DNA from: Microbacterium ulmi
Lineage (GTDB): Bacteria; Actinomycetota; Actinomycetes; Actinomycetales; Microbacteriaceae
Direction of reading: 5' to 3'
NCBI RefSeq assembly: GCF_011759705.1
Contig: NZ_JAAOZF010000001.1
Coordinates: forward strand, 248,001 to 312,000
Length of the DNA: 64,000 bases
The notes beneath the pieces were generated by a model. That model did not search any database and was not told the DNA's origin. It worked only from the letters and a program-made list of their open reading frames with translations. Made by a program: the position numbers and the translations under genes. Of the stretch, positions 25,261-33,900 are shown one piece after another. Each line of letters begins with the position of its first letter. Positions within the stretch are counted from its first letter, which is position 1.

Positions 25261-25658
25261 CACGGCGATTCAACGTGGTGGGCGCGGTCATCGTGAGCGA
25301 CGAACGTGTGCTCGCCGCGAAGCGAGGGTCGAGCGGAAGCCTGCCCAACATGTGGGAGTTCCCCGGTGGAAAGGTCGAGGACGGTGAGTCCCCGCAAGAG
25401 GCACTCGCTCGCGAAATTAGCGAGGAGTTGCTCGTCGACATCAGAGTCGGCGAGGAGATCCTTACGACGATTCACGATTACGAGTTCGGGGTCGTGACGC
25501 TGACCACCTACTACTGCAAACTCCGTTGCGGAACTCCGCAGCGCACAGAGCACGCGGCGCTTCGCTGGCTCACGCCGGACGAGCTCTCTTCTGTGGAGTG
25601 GGCGCCGGCGGACGTCCCCGCGGTCGAACGTGTCCGCTCGGATCTTCGAACCGGCTAG
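25257..25658 (+). CDS. Nudix hydrolase (MutT-like)
   Basis: 133 residues, typical for MutT. The Nudix box is complete: GGKVEDGESPQEALAREISEE, i.e. G-x5-E-x7-REU-x-EE, at about residues 39-59. It removes the beta-gamma pyrophosphate of (oxidised or modified) nucleotides. It overlaps the endonuclease upstream, so both are likely one unit. The stop codon is shared antisense with the end of the IS481 relic, so the IS may have inserted exactly at this end; the C-terminus could be trimmed by a few residues. Confidence 0.85.
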   Translation: MTRRFNVVGAVIVSDERVLAAKRGSSGSLPNMWEFPGGKVEDGESPQEALAREISEELLVDIRVGEEILTTIHDYEFGVVTLTTYYCKLRCGTPQRTEHAALRWLTPDELSSVEWAPADVPAVERVRSDLRTG

Positions 25659-26333
25659 GTGCAGTGCCCAGCCAGGTTGTTTGAGATGCGGCTGATGGGC
25701 GGGAGTGCTCCGATGGCGGTGTGGGGCCTGTGGTGGTTGTAGAAGTGCAGCCAGGCTGGGAGTGGGGCGCGGCGGGCTGACTCAGAGTTGTGGTGCTTCG
25801 CGTAGGCCCAGCCGTCGGCGAGGGTGCGGTGGAACCGTTCGATCTTCCCGTTTGTCTGCGGTCGGTAGGGGCGGGTGCGCTTGGGTGTGACGCCGAGCTC
25901 TGCGCAGGTGGCCTGCCAGGCATGCGAGCGGTAGGCGAGCCGTTGTCGGAGAGGACTCGTTCGACGCGGACGCCGCGGTCAGCGAACCAGGAGACGGCGC
26001 GCTGGAGGACGCCGGTGGCGGTCTCGGCGCGTTCGTCGTCGTGGATCTCCGCGTAGGCGACGCGGGAATGGTCATCGATGACGGTGTGGACGAAGGCTGT
26101 GCCTGTGATCATGTCGCCGGCGATGCCGCGCTTTCCGGTCTGCTTCGCGGTGACCGCGCGGTTCCGTTCGCCTTGGGGGCGGCCGACGAACCGCCAGCCG
26201 CCGCCGACGGGGATGTTGCCGAGCTTCTTCACGTCGACATGGATCAGCGCGCCCGGCGTTTCGTGCTCGTAGCGGCGGGCCGGTTCGCCGGTTTTCACAT
26301 CGACATGGGAGAGCCTGTTCAACCGGCAGCCGT
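25655..26333 (-). pseudogene. IS481-family transposase relic (5' truncated, frameshifted)
   Basis: Starting near 26333 the frame reads RLSHVDVKTGEPARRYEH and HVDVKKLGNIP (first catalytic Asp), then HTVIDDHSRVAYAEI and VLSDNGS (second Asp). A missing base near 25937 shifts the frame; the other frame continues YRSHAWQATCAELGVTPKRTRPYRPQTNGKIERFH (catalytic Glu) to FYNHHRPHTAIGALPPISR and a TAG at 25655-25657. About the first 100-130 residues are absent, so one IS end is lost. It separates the Nudix gene from the integrase fragment and very likely destroyed the integrase. Confidence 0.8.
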
Positions 26334-26691
26334 GCGCCGGCAAGGGGCCCGAGGGACTGCTGTTCGGCGATGGGGTCAATCACATGCGCAACTCGGGCAG
26401 CAAGGGCTGGTTCGCGAACGCGGTCCGGCGTGCGCAGGCGTTCGATCCGTCGATCCCGCGGCTCACTCCTCACGACCTCCGCCACACCGCCGCGTCGCTC
26501 GCGATCAGCTCCGGCGCCAACGTGAAGGCCGTGCAGCGGATGCGGGGCACGCGTCGGCGGCCATGACGCTCGACACCTACGCGGACCTCTTCGACGACGA
26601 TCTGGATGCCGTCGCATCGCGCCTCAACGAGGCCATGCCGCTCGTGGCGCTGCCGGCGGGTCCGCAGACGCGCTACGCCCGACCGACGTAA
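26334..26691 (+). pseudogene. Tyrosine integrase, C-terminal remnant with frameshift
   Basis: The frame GPEGLLFGDGVNHMRNSG ... RLTPHDLRHTAASLAISSGANVKAVQRM gives the H-x2-R box of phage-type tyrosine recombinases. Near 26542 one base is missing (ATGCGGGGCAC where ATGCTGGGGCAC is expected). The next frame continues GHASAAMTLDTYADLFDDDLDAVASRLNEAM with the late His and the nucleophilic Tyr, to a TAA at 26691. The N-terminal two thirds were removed together with the IS481 insertion. The orientation and 220-base distance to the tRNA-Arg gene fit an integrase at its own attachment site. Confidence 0.85.
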
Positions 26692-26827
26692 CGCCAGAGA
26701 GCAGACTGCCCAACTTTTCGACGAGGCTCAGGACGCCAGAAATGCTCGATTTCGTCGTTCTGAGGCATCGAACGACGCTCCGTGAAGGCCGTCGAATCCG
26801 CCTCGGTTTCGGCTCACAGCTTTCTCA

Positions 26828-26850
26828 AATGCGGCCAAGAAGCGGCCAAA
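26828..26850 (+). repeat. AATGCGGCCAAGA / AGCGGCCAAA repeats, right copies (possible integrase arm sites)
   Basis: AATGCGGCCAAGA at 26828-26840, identical to 4074-4086, is followed by AGCGGCCAAA. They sit between integrase remnant and tRNA, where arm-type sites are expected. Confidence 0.5.
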
Positions 26851-26910
26851 AACGCATTCTCAATGGTCTGACCCCAGAAGGAATCCCTGGTCAGGCCCAA
26901 GAAACACTTG

Positions 26911-26982
26911 TGCCCCTGGAGGGACTCGAACCCCCAACCGTTTCCTTAGGACGGAACTGCTCTTCCATTGAGCTACAGAGGC
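26911..26982 (-). tRNA. tRNA-Arg (anticodon CCT)
   Basis: The minus strand folds as a 72-base tRNA: acceptor GCCTCTG/CAGGGGC plus discriminator A, D-arm GCTC...GAGC, anticodon loop GTCCTAA with CCT at 26950-26948, T-arm GGGGG-TTCGAGT-CCCTC. The outermost anticodon-stem pair is a G-A mismatch. CCA is not encoded. It reads AGG codons, rare in this genome. It marks the right end of the island; use of this tRNA as an integration site is well known in actinobacteria. Confidence 0.95.
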
Positions 26983-27059
26983 TGGCTGATCGAGTCTAGC
27001 GGCCTGCGTCGCGGTCTCCGCTCTCGCTAGGCTCGCGGGAGGCGACGGATGGGGAGCGG

Positions 27060-28874
27060 ATGAACGGTGAGCTGGCGGTCGTGCTGATCCTGCTGCTCGT
27101 CGCGATCGCGATGTTCGCGATCGGGCGACCGCGCATGGACGTCGTCGGCATCCTCGTGATCGTCGCGCTCCCGCTGACCGGCATCCTGACCGTCGACGAG
27201 ACCCTCGCGGGGTTCGCCGATCCCAACGTCATCCTCATCGCGGCGCTGTTCGTCGTCGGCGAAGGGCTCTCGCGCACGGGTGTCACGTATCGGCTCGGCG
27301 ACTGGCTCGCGCGCACCGCCGGCGCCAGCGCGACGCGGCTCATCGTGCTGCTCATGCTGTCGGTCGCGCTCCTGGGCGCCGTGATGAGCTCGACCGGCGT
27401 CGTCGCGATCTTCATCCCCGTGGTCCTCAGCATCGCGGCGCGCACCGGCATGTCGGCGCGGCAGCTCATGATGCCGCTCAGCTTCGCGGGGCTCATCAGC
27501 GGCATGCTGACCCTCATCGCGACGGCTCCCAATCTCGTCGTCAACGCCGAGCTCATCCGCGACGGCTCTGACGGCTTCGGCTTCTTCTCGTTCACGCCGT
27601 TCGGCCTCGTCGTGCTGATCCTCGGCATCGGCTACATGCTCTTCGCGCGGCGCTTCCTCGACAGGAAGGGGACGACGGATGCCGCGGACCGCCGCAGCAC
27701 GTTCGAGACCCTCACCGCCGACTACAACGTCGACGGCCGCACCCACCGCTACAAGGTGCAGCCTCGCTCGTCGCTCGCGGGGCTCGCCCTCGCCGAGCTC
27801 GACCTCGGAACGGGCCGCCGCGGGGGCGCGCTCATCCTGGAGCGGTCGCGCCTCTTCCGCCGAACCGTCCACACGACCGCAGACAATGCGCGCATCGAAC
27901 GAGGCGACGTCATCGTCACCGACGTCGACGTGCGCCCCGAGGATCGCGGCGTCCTCGGCCTCGAGGAGATCGAGAGCGGCGACGCGTTCTTCGAGACCTA
28001 CTCGCGCCAGGTCGGGCTCGGCGAGGTGCTCATCGCGCCCGACTCGTCGGCGATCGGCAAGAGCGTGCGGGGGCTGCGCTTCCGCGACGAGCACGACCTC
28101 ATCGTGCTCGGCGTGCGCCACGTGGGACGTGCGGCCGGCGCATCCTTCTCCTCTCTGCGTCTCGCCGCGGGCGACACCCTCCTCGTGGCGGGTCCGTGGA
28201 GCGCGATCTCCCGGCTGCAGGGCGAGTCGCGCGACTATCTCGTGCTCGACCTCCCCGTCGAAGGCGACGAGGTCGCGCCCGCGTCGAACCAGGCGCCGTT
28301 CGCGATCCTGAGCGTCGTCGTCATGATCGTCCTCATGGTCACGGGAGTCGTCCCGAACGTCGTCGCCGCGCTCATCGCCGCGCTTCTCATGGGCATCTTC
28401 GGCTGCATCGACATGCCGAGCGCCTACCGGGCCATCCACTGGCCGACGCTCCTGCTCATCGTGGGAATGATGCCCTTCGCGCTGGCGCTGCAGCGCACGG
28501 GCGGTGTCGACCTCATCGTGAACGGACTGCTCACGACGCTCGGCGGCGCGGGACCCCGCGTGCTGCTCGCCGGCATCTTCGCGCTGACGGCGATCATCGG
28601 GCTGTTCGTATCCAACACCGCGACGGCGGTGCTCATGGCGCCCATCGCGATCGGCCTCGCCCATGAGCTCGGGATGTCGCCGTACCCGTTCGCCATGATC
28701 GTGGCGCTCGCGGCATCCTCCGCCTTCATGACTCCGGTCTCGTCCCCCGTCAACACGCTCGTCGTAGAGCCCGGGCGCTACACGTTCTTCGACTTCGTCA
28801 AGGTCGGAACGCCGTTCACGATCATCGTGCTCATCGTGAGCGTGCTGCTCGTGCCCGTCATCCTCCCCCTGTGA
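27060..28874 (+). CDS. SLC13/DASS-family transporter with two RCK_C domains
   Basis: 604 residues. About five hydrophobic segments lie in residues 5-200 and five or six in 430-600. Between them are two RCK_C (TrkA_C) domains (YKVQPRSSLAGLALAELDL ... GDVIVTDVDV; GEVLIAPDSSAIGKSVRGLRF ... GDTLLVAGPW). Signature loops include SSTGVVAIFIPVV and the SNTATAVLMAPIA / TPVSSPVNTLVV of the second half, typical of Na+-coupled or H+-coupled anion (sulfate, dicarboxylate) carriers. The RCK_C pair probably senses a ligand. It stands alone just outside the island and converges with the oxidoreductase gene nine bases away. Confidence 0.85.
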   Translation: MNGELAVVLILLLVAIAMFAIGRPRMDVVGILVIVALPLTGILTVDETLAGFADPNVILIAALFVVGEGLSRTGVTYRLGDWLARTAGASATRLIVLLMLSVALLGAVMSSTGVVAIFIPVVLSIAARTGMSARQLMMPLSFAGLISGMLTLIATAPNLVVNAELIRDGSDGFGFFSFTPFGLVVLILGIGYMLFARRFLDRKGTTDAADRRSTFETLTADYNVDGRTHRYKVQPRSSLAGLALAELDLGTGRRGGALILERSRLFRRTVHTTADNARIERGDVIVTDVDVRPEDRGVLGLEEIESGDAFFETYSRQVGLGEVLIAPDSSAIGKSVRGLRFRDEHDLIVLGVRHVGRAAGASFSSLRLAAGDTLLVAGPWSAISRLQGESRDYLVLDLPVEGDEVAPASNQAPFAILSVVVMIVLMVTGVVPNVVAALIAALLMGIFGCIDMPSAYRAIHWPTLLLIVGMMPFALALQRTGGVDLIVNGLLTTLGGAGPRVLLAGIFALTAIIGLFVSNTATAVLMAPIAIGLAHELGMSPYPFAMIVALAASSAFMTPVSSPVNTLVVEPGRYTFFDFVKVGTPFTIIVLIVSVLLVPVILPL

Positions 28875-28883
28875 CAGCGCCCG

Positions 28884-29849
28884 TCACGGGATGAGCACGG
28901 TCCGGATGCCGGGGGCATCCGCCCTCTCCCACTCCGCCTCGACCTCCGCGAGGGGTGCGGTGCGCGTCCGCACAGCGATCTGTCCCGCTGCGATCGCGTC
29001 GACGAGCGGCGGGAGCTCGCCGAGGTAGCCGCGGGGCGACACCGAGCCCTGCCCGCTTCCGAGGAACCGCAGGTTCGCAGACCTCAGCGCAGCGGACGGG
29101 ATGCTCGCGGCCGCCCCTGCGACCGATCCGATCTGCACCCAGGCGAGCGCGCGGGCGCGGTCTGCGCGCGCCGTCAGGATCGCGACGATCGCGCGTTCGG
29201 TGGGCTCGCCCCACAGGTAGTCCAGGACGACGTCGACCTCCGCGGCCGCGGCGGCGAGCGCGGCATCCGTCTCCCGCCGATCGCCCGTGAGCTGCACGAT
29301 CTCGTCCGCGCCGCGATCCGTCAGCGCACCGAGACGCGCGCGATCGCGTCCCGCCGCGACGACGCGTCCTGCGCCGAGGAGCTTCGCGATCTCGACGGCC
29401 ATGCCGCCCGCATTGCCCGTCGCGCCGAGCACGAGGACGCTGTGACCGGCCTCCAGCTCGACACGGCGACGCAGCGCGACCCACGACGACATCGCGGGGT
29501 TCATGGCCGCCGCGATCGGCGTGACGTCGACGCCCTGCGGCAGCTCGATCGCGCGTCGCGGGTCGACGACGGCCCACTGGGCCATCGTGCCGAGCTGATC
29601 GTCGTCGGCGGCGAAGTAGACGAGGGCGCCGTCGGCACGCCGGCCCACGCCGTCGATCCCGGGGATGAGCGGCAGCCGTCCCGTGCTCGTGTAGTGCGCG
29701 CCGCGGGCGCCCGAGCGCACGCGAGGGTGCAGCCCCGCAGCGAGCACCTCGACGACGATCTCGCCGTCATGCGGAGCGGGCCTCTCGACGGGGAGGTAGT
29801 GCGGCGGCTCGTCGAAGCTCGTGACGACGGCGGCGTTCATAGTGCTCAT
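28884..29849 (-). CDS. MDR-superfamily (quinone oxidoreductase-like) NAD(P)-dependent oxidoreductase
   Basis: 321 residues from the ATG at 29849; ATG 29840 is an alternative. The N-terminal GroES-like domain (EPPHYLPVERPAPHDGEIVVEVLAAGLHP ... PLIPGIDGVGR) lacks zinc-binding Cys. The Rossmann domain has VLVLGATGNAGGMAVEIAKLLGAGRVVAAGRD. Related enzymes reduce quinones or enones. It is divergent from a MarR regulator across a gap with a perfect inverted repeat, a standard arrangement for a stress- or electrophile-induced reductase. Confidence 0.85.
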   Translation of the reverse strand: MSTMNAAVVTSFDEPPHYLPVERPAPHDGEIVVEVLAAGLHPRVRSGARGAHYTSTGRLPLIPGIDGVGRRADGALVYFAADDDQLGTMAQWAVVDPRRAIELPQGVDVTPIAAAMNPAMSSWVALRRRVELEAGHSVLVLGATGNAGGMAVEIAKLLGAGRVVAAGRDRARLGALTDRGADEIVQLTGDRRETDAALAAAAAEVDVVLDYLWGEPTERAIVAILTARADRARALAWVQIGSVAGAAASIPSAALRSANLRFLGSGQGSVSPRGYLGELPPLVDAIAAGQIAVRTRTAPLAEVEAEWERADAPGIRTVLIP

Positions 29850-29868
29850 ACGACATCTCCCATTAGTC

Positions 29869-29899
29869 CGCGGCACGTACTAATATAGTACGTGCCGCG
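29869..29899. promoter_or_regulatory. Perfect 13-base inverted repeat, MarR-type operator
   Basis: CGCGGCACGTACT, five bases AATAT, AGTACGTGCCGCG. It lies in the 74-base gap between the oxidoreductase and the MarR gene, 19 bases from one start and 24 from the other, so a bound MarR dimer would block both promoters. The AT-rich centre (ACTAATATAGT) may include a -10 element. Confidence 0.75.
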
Positions 29900-29923
29900 A
29901 ACTTTGTCGACTATGCTTGCGGA

Positions 29924-30376
29924 GTGACGGATGCCGATCTCTCCCCCGCCGACGGGCTCGCACAGCTCGTGTTCCGCGTCCACGGCATGCTCGAGCACCG
30001 CGCGAACGAGCACGGCATCTCGATCGTTCAGCTGCGGATGTTGGGGCTCCTGCGCGATCGGATCCCCCTCATGAGCGAGCTCGGCGCGCGCCTCGGACTC
30101 GACAAGTCGAGCATCAGCGGGCTCGTCCAGCGCGCCGAGACGCGCGGACTCGTCGAGCGCTTCCCCTCCCCCGACGACGGCCGCGCCGTGCTCGTGCGGC
30201 TCACGGATGCGGGACGCGAGCTCGCCGCCCGCGGCGAGGCCGAGTTCGGCGACGACGTGCGGAACCTCCTCGCACACCTCCCCCCGGCCGAGCGGCACGT
30301 CCTGGCGCGCCTCGTCTCGAAGCTCCTCGTGTCAGATGCCGCGGCATCCGGAGTCGAGCTCTTCCCGCGCGAGTGA
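29924..30376 (+). CDS. MarR-family transcriptional regulator
   Basis: 150 residues from the GTG at 29924. Winged helix: SIVQLRMLGLLRDRIPLMSELGARLGLDKSSISGLVQRAETRGLVERFPSPDDGRAVLVRLTDAG, with the DxR wing motif in DDGRAV. Long N- and C-terminal helices would form the dimer. It probably represses itself and the divergent oxidoreductase through the inverted repeat between them. The ligand is unknown. Confidence 0.9.
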   Translation: MTDADLSPADGLAQLVFRVHGMLEHRANEHGISIVQLRMLGLLRDRIPLMSELGARLGLDKSSISGLVQRAETRGLVERFPSPDDGRAVLVRLTDAGRELAARGEAEFGDDVRNLLAHLPPAERHVLARLVSKLLVSDAAASGVELFPRE

Positions 30377-30752
30377 CGGCGGGGCTGCCGCGCCGCACGT
30401 CCCACGAAGACGGATCGACGGACGGCCCATGCCCCCGACGAGCACCTCGCCGCGCCGGGGCTGCGGCACGGGAAGCTCCCCGGCCCGCAGCTCGTCCACC
30501 GAGCCGTATCTCCACCGAGCCGTATCTCCACCGAGCCGTATCTCCACCGAGCCGTATCGTCGCAGAGGACAGCCTTCATTCGATGCCCCGCTGGGTTGAG
30601 CGAACGACCCTGCCGACCCGCGGACAGCCTGTCGACACGGTGTCGCCGAGGCCGGGGCCACGCGAGTAGACCCGTCCGGCCACGACGTCAAGCCCATGGG
30701 CGGAGCGCGTCGGCGCCCGTATCTTCGGCCTTCCGAGAGAAAGGTGCCGACG
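30377..30752. other. Intergenic region with a short tandem repeat
   Basis: 376 bases without a credible gene; frames on both strands are Arg/Pro/Ser-rich and unlike proteins. It contains the 16-base tandem array at 30496-30558. A ribosome site (GAAAGG) for the small acidic protein lies at its right end. Confidence 0.5.
30496..30558 (+). repeat. 16-base tandem repeat, about four units
   Basis: The unit CCACCGAGCCGTATCT occurs at 30496, 30512, 30528 and 30544 (the last copy differs in its final base). Copies are otherwise identical, so the array is recent or kept uniform. The unit length is not a multiple of three and no gene reads through. Confidence 0.85.
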
Positions 30753-30935
30753 ATGTCGAACTACCCCGTTACCGCTCCGCTTCCGCCCGACCGCGACGAC
30801 CCCGCCGTCGACACCGCCGAGATCGCCACGCAGGACCTCGACGGCGTGCGAGTCCTCGATCCGGATGCCGATGACGACCTCATCGACAGCGCCGAGGCCG
30901 ACCGGATCGCCGCGGGCGCGAACGACGAGGACTGA
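30753..30935 (+). CDS. Small acidic protein of unknown function
   Basis: 60 residues from the ATG at 30753 with GAAAGG ten bases upstream. Highly acidic and probably disordered at first (PLPPDRDDPAVDTAEIATQDLDGVRVL), then DPDADDDLIDSAEADRIAAGANDED. It resembles short acidic proteins seen next to mutasome genes in Microbacteriaceae; function unknown. Its stop is two bases before the convergent dnaE2 stop. Confidence 0.6.
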   Translation: MSNYPVTAPLPPDRDDPAVDTAEIATQDLDGVRVLDPDADDDLIDSAEADRIAAGANDED

Positions 30936-30937
30936 CC

Positions 30938-33900
30938 TCACCGGAAGTCCCTCGAGTGGTGGTGCACGCCGACCCGCAGGTCTTCGAAGGCGTCGGCGAG
31001 GAGGTTGGTCACCCCTTCAGGCGAGCGCTCCAGCATCCCCCTCGCGATGAGGGCAGGCGAGTCCCGCACGACGCGGCGATGGCGGTTCCACACCCCGACC
31101 GAGCAGATGACGTTGACGAGGCCGTGCTCGTCTTCGAGGTTGAGGAACGTGACACCGGATGCCGTGGCCGGCCGCTGCCGGTGCGTCACGAGTCCTGCGA
31201 CCTCGATGCGGCGGCCGGTCTCGTGCGTGCGCAGCTCGGCGGAGGTGAGGACTCCTCGGGCGTCGAGCCCCGAACGGTAATGCGTCATGGGATGATCGCC
31301 CGTCGAGACGCCCGTCGCCCACAGGTCGGCCGCGAGCAGGTCGTAGCTCGTGGGGTCGGGGAACAGCGGCGGCTGGACGGCGACGAGCGAATCGGGGAGG
31401 TACTCGGCACGGTCCTGCGCCGCCGATCCCGCCAGCCAGATCGCCTCACGACGCGTCAGACCGAGGCATTCGAACGCCCCCGCCGTCGCGAGCGCCTCGA
31501 CCTGCGCGGCCGTGATGTCGGTGCGGCGCACGAGATCGCGCAGATCGCGATACGGGCCCTCGGCATCGCGGGACGCGACGATGCGCTTCGCGACGGCCTC
31601 GCCGATGCCCTTGACCGCAGCGAGACCGAGCCGCACGGCGAAGCCGCCGTCGCGGCGATGCGCCGCTGACTCGTCGGGAGCCTCGCGGTCGAACGGGCCG
31701 ACGGGAGGCTGGACCGTGTCGAGGCAGGAGCCGAGACCGGTCGGCGGCAGCGTGAGCACGCTGGTTGGGGGCGATCCGAGAACAGGAGAGACCACGGAGG
31801 CAGGAGGCTCCCCCGGCGACGAGCCCTGCTCTCGCGGACTCGTCTGTTCCCGAGACGACGGCAGGGGTGGTGACGGCGGCGGCGCGGCGAGCGGCTCGAG
31901 CAGCGCCTCGACCCCTGACGCGTGCAGATCGGGCCGACGCACCTCGACGCCGTGACGGCGCGCGTCGGAGACGAGCGTCGCGGGCGAGTAGAAGCCCATC
32001 GGCTGCGCACGCAGGAGCCCCGCGAGGAACGCGCCGGGGTAGTGGAGCTTGAGCCACGACGACGCGTAGACGAGGAGCGCGAACGACAGCGAGTGCGACT
32101 CCGCGAACCCGAAGTTCGCGAACGCCTGGATCTTCGCGTAGATCGCGTCCGCGTCCTCCCCGACGAGCCCGTTCTCGGCCATCCCCGCGTACAGCTTCTC
32201 CTTCAGCGACTCGATGCGCTCGACGCCGCGCTTCGACCCCATCGCCCTGCGGAGGAGATCGGCATCCTCCCCCGACAGGCCCCCCACCGCCATGCCCATC
32301 TGCATGAGCTGCTCCTGGAACACGGGGATGCCCATCGTCCGCTCGAGCACGGGCCGGAGCTTCTCGTGTGGGTACGTCACGGGCTCCTGCCCGAGCTTGC
32401 GCCGCACGAACGGATGCACCGCACCGCCCTGGATGGGCCCCGGGCGGATGAGGGCGATCTCGATCACGAGGTCGTAGAACCGCCGCGGCTGAAGTCTCGG
32501 TAGGAGCCCCATCTGAGCACGCGACTCGACCTGGAACACGCCGATCGAGTCGGCGCGGCACAGCATGTCGTAGACGGCCTGCTCCTCCTTCGGGATCGTC
32601 GACAGCTCCCAGTCCTCGTCCGTCGCCCCGCGGACGAGGTCGAAGCAGTACTGCAGGGCCGCCAGCATCCCGAGCCCCAGCAGGTCGAACTTGACCAGGC
32701 CCATCCAGGCGGCGTCGTCCTTGTCCCACTGGATGACCGTGCGGTCCTCCATGCGCGCGTGCTCGATCGGCACGACCTCGCCGACGGGCCGGTCGGTCAG
32801 CACCATCCCCCCGGAGTGGATGCCGAGGTGCCGTGGCGCCTTCAGCAGCTCGGTCGCGTACTCCAGCACCCGATCGGGGATGTCGTGTCCCTCCCCCGTC
32901 TCGAGCTTCGCCCCCCATCCCTCGACCTGCTTCGACCAGGCGTCCTGCTGCCCCGGCGAATGGCCGAGCGCCTTCGCCATGTCGCGCACGGCGTTCTTCG
33001 GCCGGTACTGGATGACGTTCGCGACCTGCGCCGCGCGCTCGCGCCCGTACTTCCCGTACACCCACTGGATGATCTCCTCCCGCCGGTCGGAGTCGAAGTC
33101 CACGTCGATGTCGGGCTCTTCGTCGCGCAGCGACGACAGGAACCGCTCGAACGGCAGGTCGTACGCGATCGCGTCGACCGCCGTGATGTCGAGCAGATAG
33201 CAGACGGCGCTGTTGGCCGCGGAGCCCCGCCCCTGGCACAGGATGCCGCGGTCGCGCGCCTCCTGGACGATGCCGTGGACGATGAGGAAGTACCCGGGGA
33301 AGTCCTTCGTCTCGATGACGTCGAGCTCCCGCTCGATGCGTGCCCGCTGCGCATCGGTCAGATCGGGGTATCGGCGCGGGACGGCCGCCCACACGAGCTG
33401 CCGCAGGTACGACATCGGCGTGTGCCCCTCGGGCACCTCCTGCTTCGGAAGGGCGGGCTTCGCCCTGCGCAGCGGGAACGCGAGCTCGTCGGCGAGGGCC
33501 ACCGTGCAGGCGACGGCACCGGGATGCCGCGCGAAGCGCTCGGCCATCTCGGCGCCCGACCGCAGGTGCGCGCCGGTGTGCGAAGGGAGCCAGCCGTCGA
33601 GCTCGTCCAGGCTCCGGTTCGCGCGCACCGCCGCGATCGCCGCGGCGAGCTGAGCGCGCTCGGGGACGGCGTAGTGCGCGTTGTTCGTCGCGAGGAGAGG
33701 GAGCCGCCGATCGGCGGCGAGCGCTGCGAGCACGTCGTTGTCGCGCGTGTCGAGCGGGCTCCCGTGGTCGAAGAGCTCGACGTGCACGGCATCCCTCCCG
33801 AAGAGCGCGACGAGCCGGTCGAGCTCCTCTCCCGCACCGTCCGGTCCTCGGTCGGCGAGCGCCTGTCGCACAGCCCCCTTGCGGCACCCCGTCAGCACGG

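Larger units (their letters stand above)
3878..26982. mobile_element. Decayed integrative (ICE-like) genomic island at tRNA-Arg(CCT), carrying defence genes
   Basis: The right end is the classic integrase-next-to-tRNA arrangement: a tyrosine-recombinase remnant ending at 26691 and a tRNA-Arg(CCT) gene at 26911-26982. Repeats AATGCGGCCAA(GA) lie at 4009-4086 and 26828-26850. Inside are an excisionase-like gene, a MobF relaxase/helicase pseudogene, small HTH and HNH genes, an IS481 relic and a dense set of nuclease and partner genes. GC falls and the GGATGCC word of the flanks becomes rare. The left border is less certain: only a degenerate copy of the tRNA 3' end is visible at 3878-3897. All recognisable transfer and integration genes are broken, so the island is probably no longer self-mobile. 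Confidence 0.7.

Noticed and set aside
2504..25658. Complete restriction-modification system
   Set aside because: No DNA methyltransferase motif (for example NPPY, DPPY or PCQ) was seen in any frame of the island.
27027..28664. Antisense reading frame of more than 500 codons opposite the SLC13 transporter
   Set aside because: Composed of Arg/Asp/His/Glu repeats typical of antisense frames in high-GC membrane-protein genes; no recognisable motif.
30496..30558. Tandem repeat considered as a CRISPR array
   Set aside because: Units are contiguous with no spacers, and there are no cas genes.
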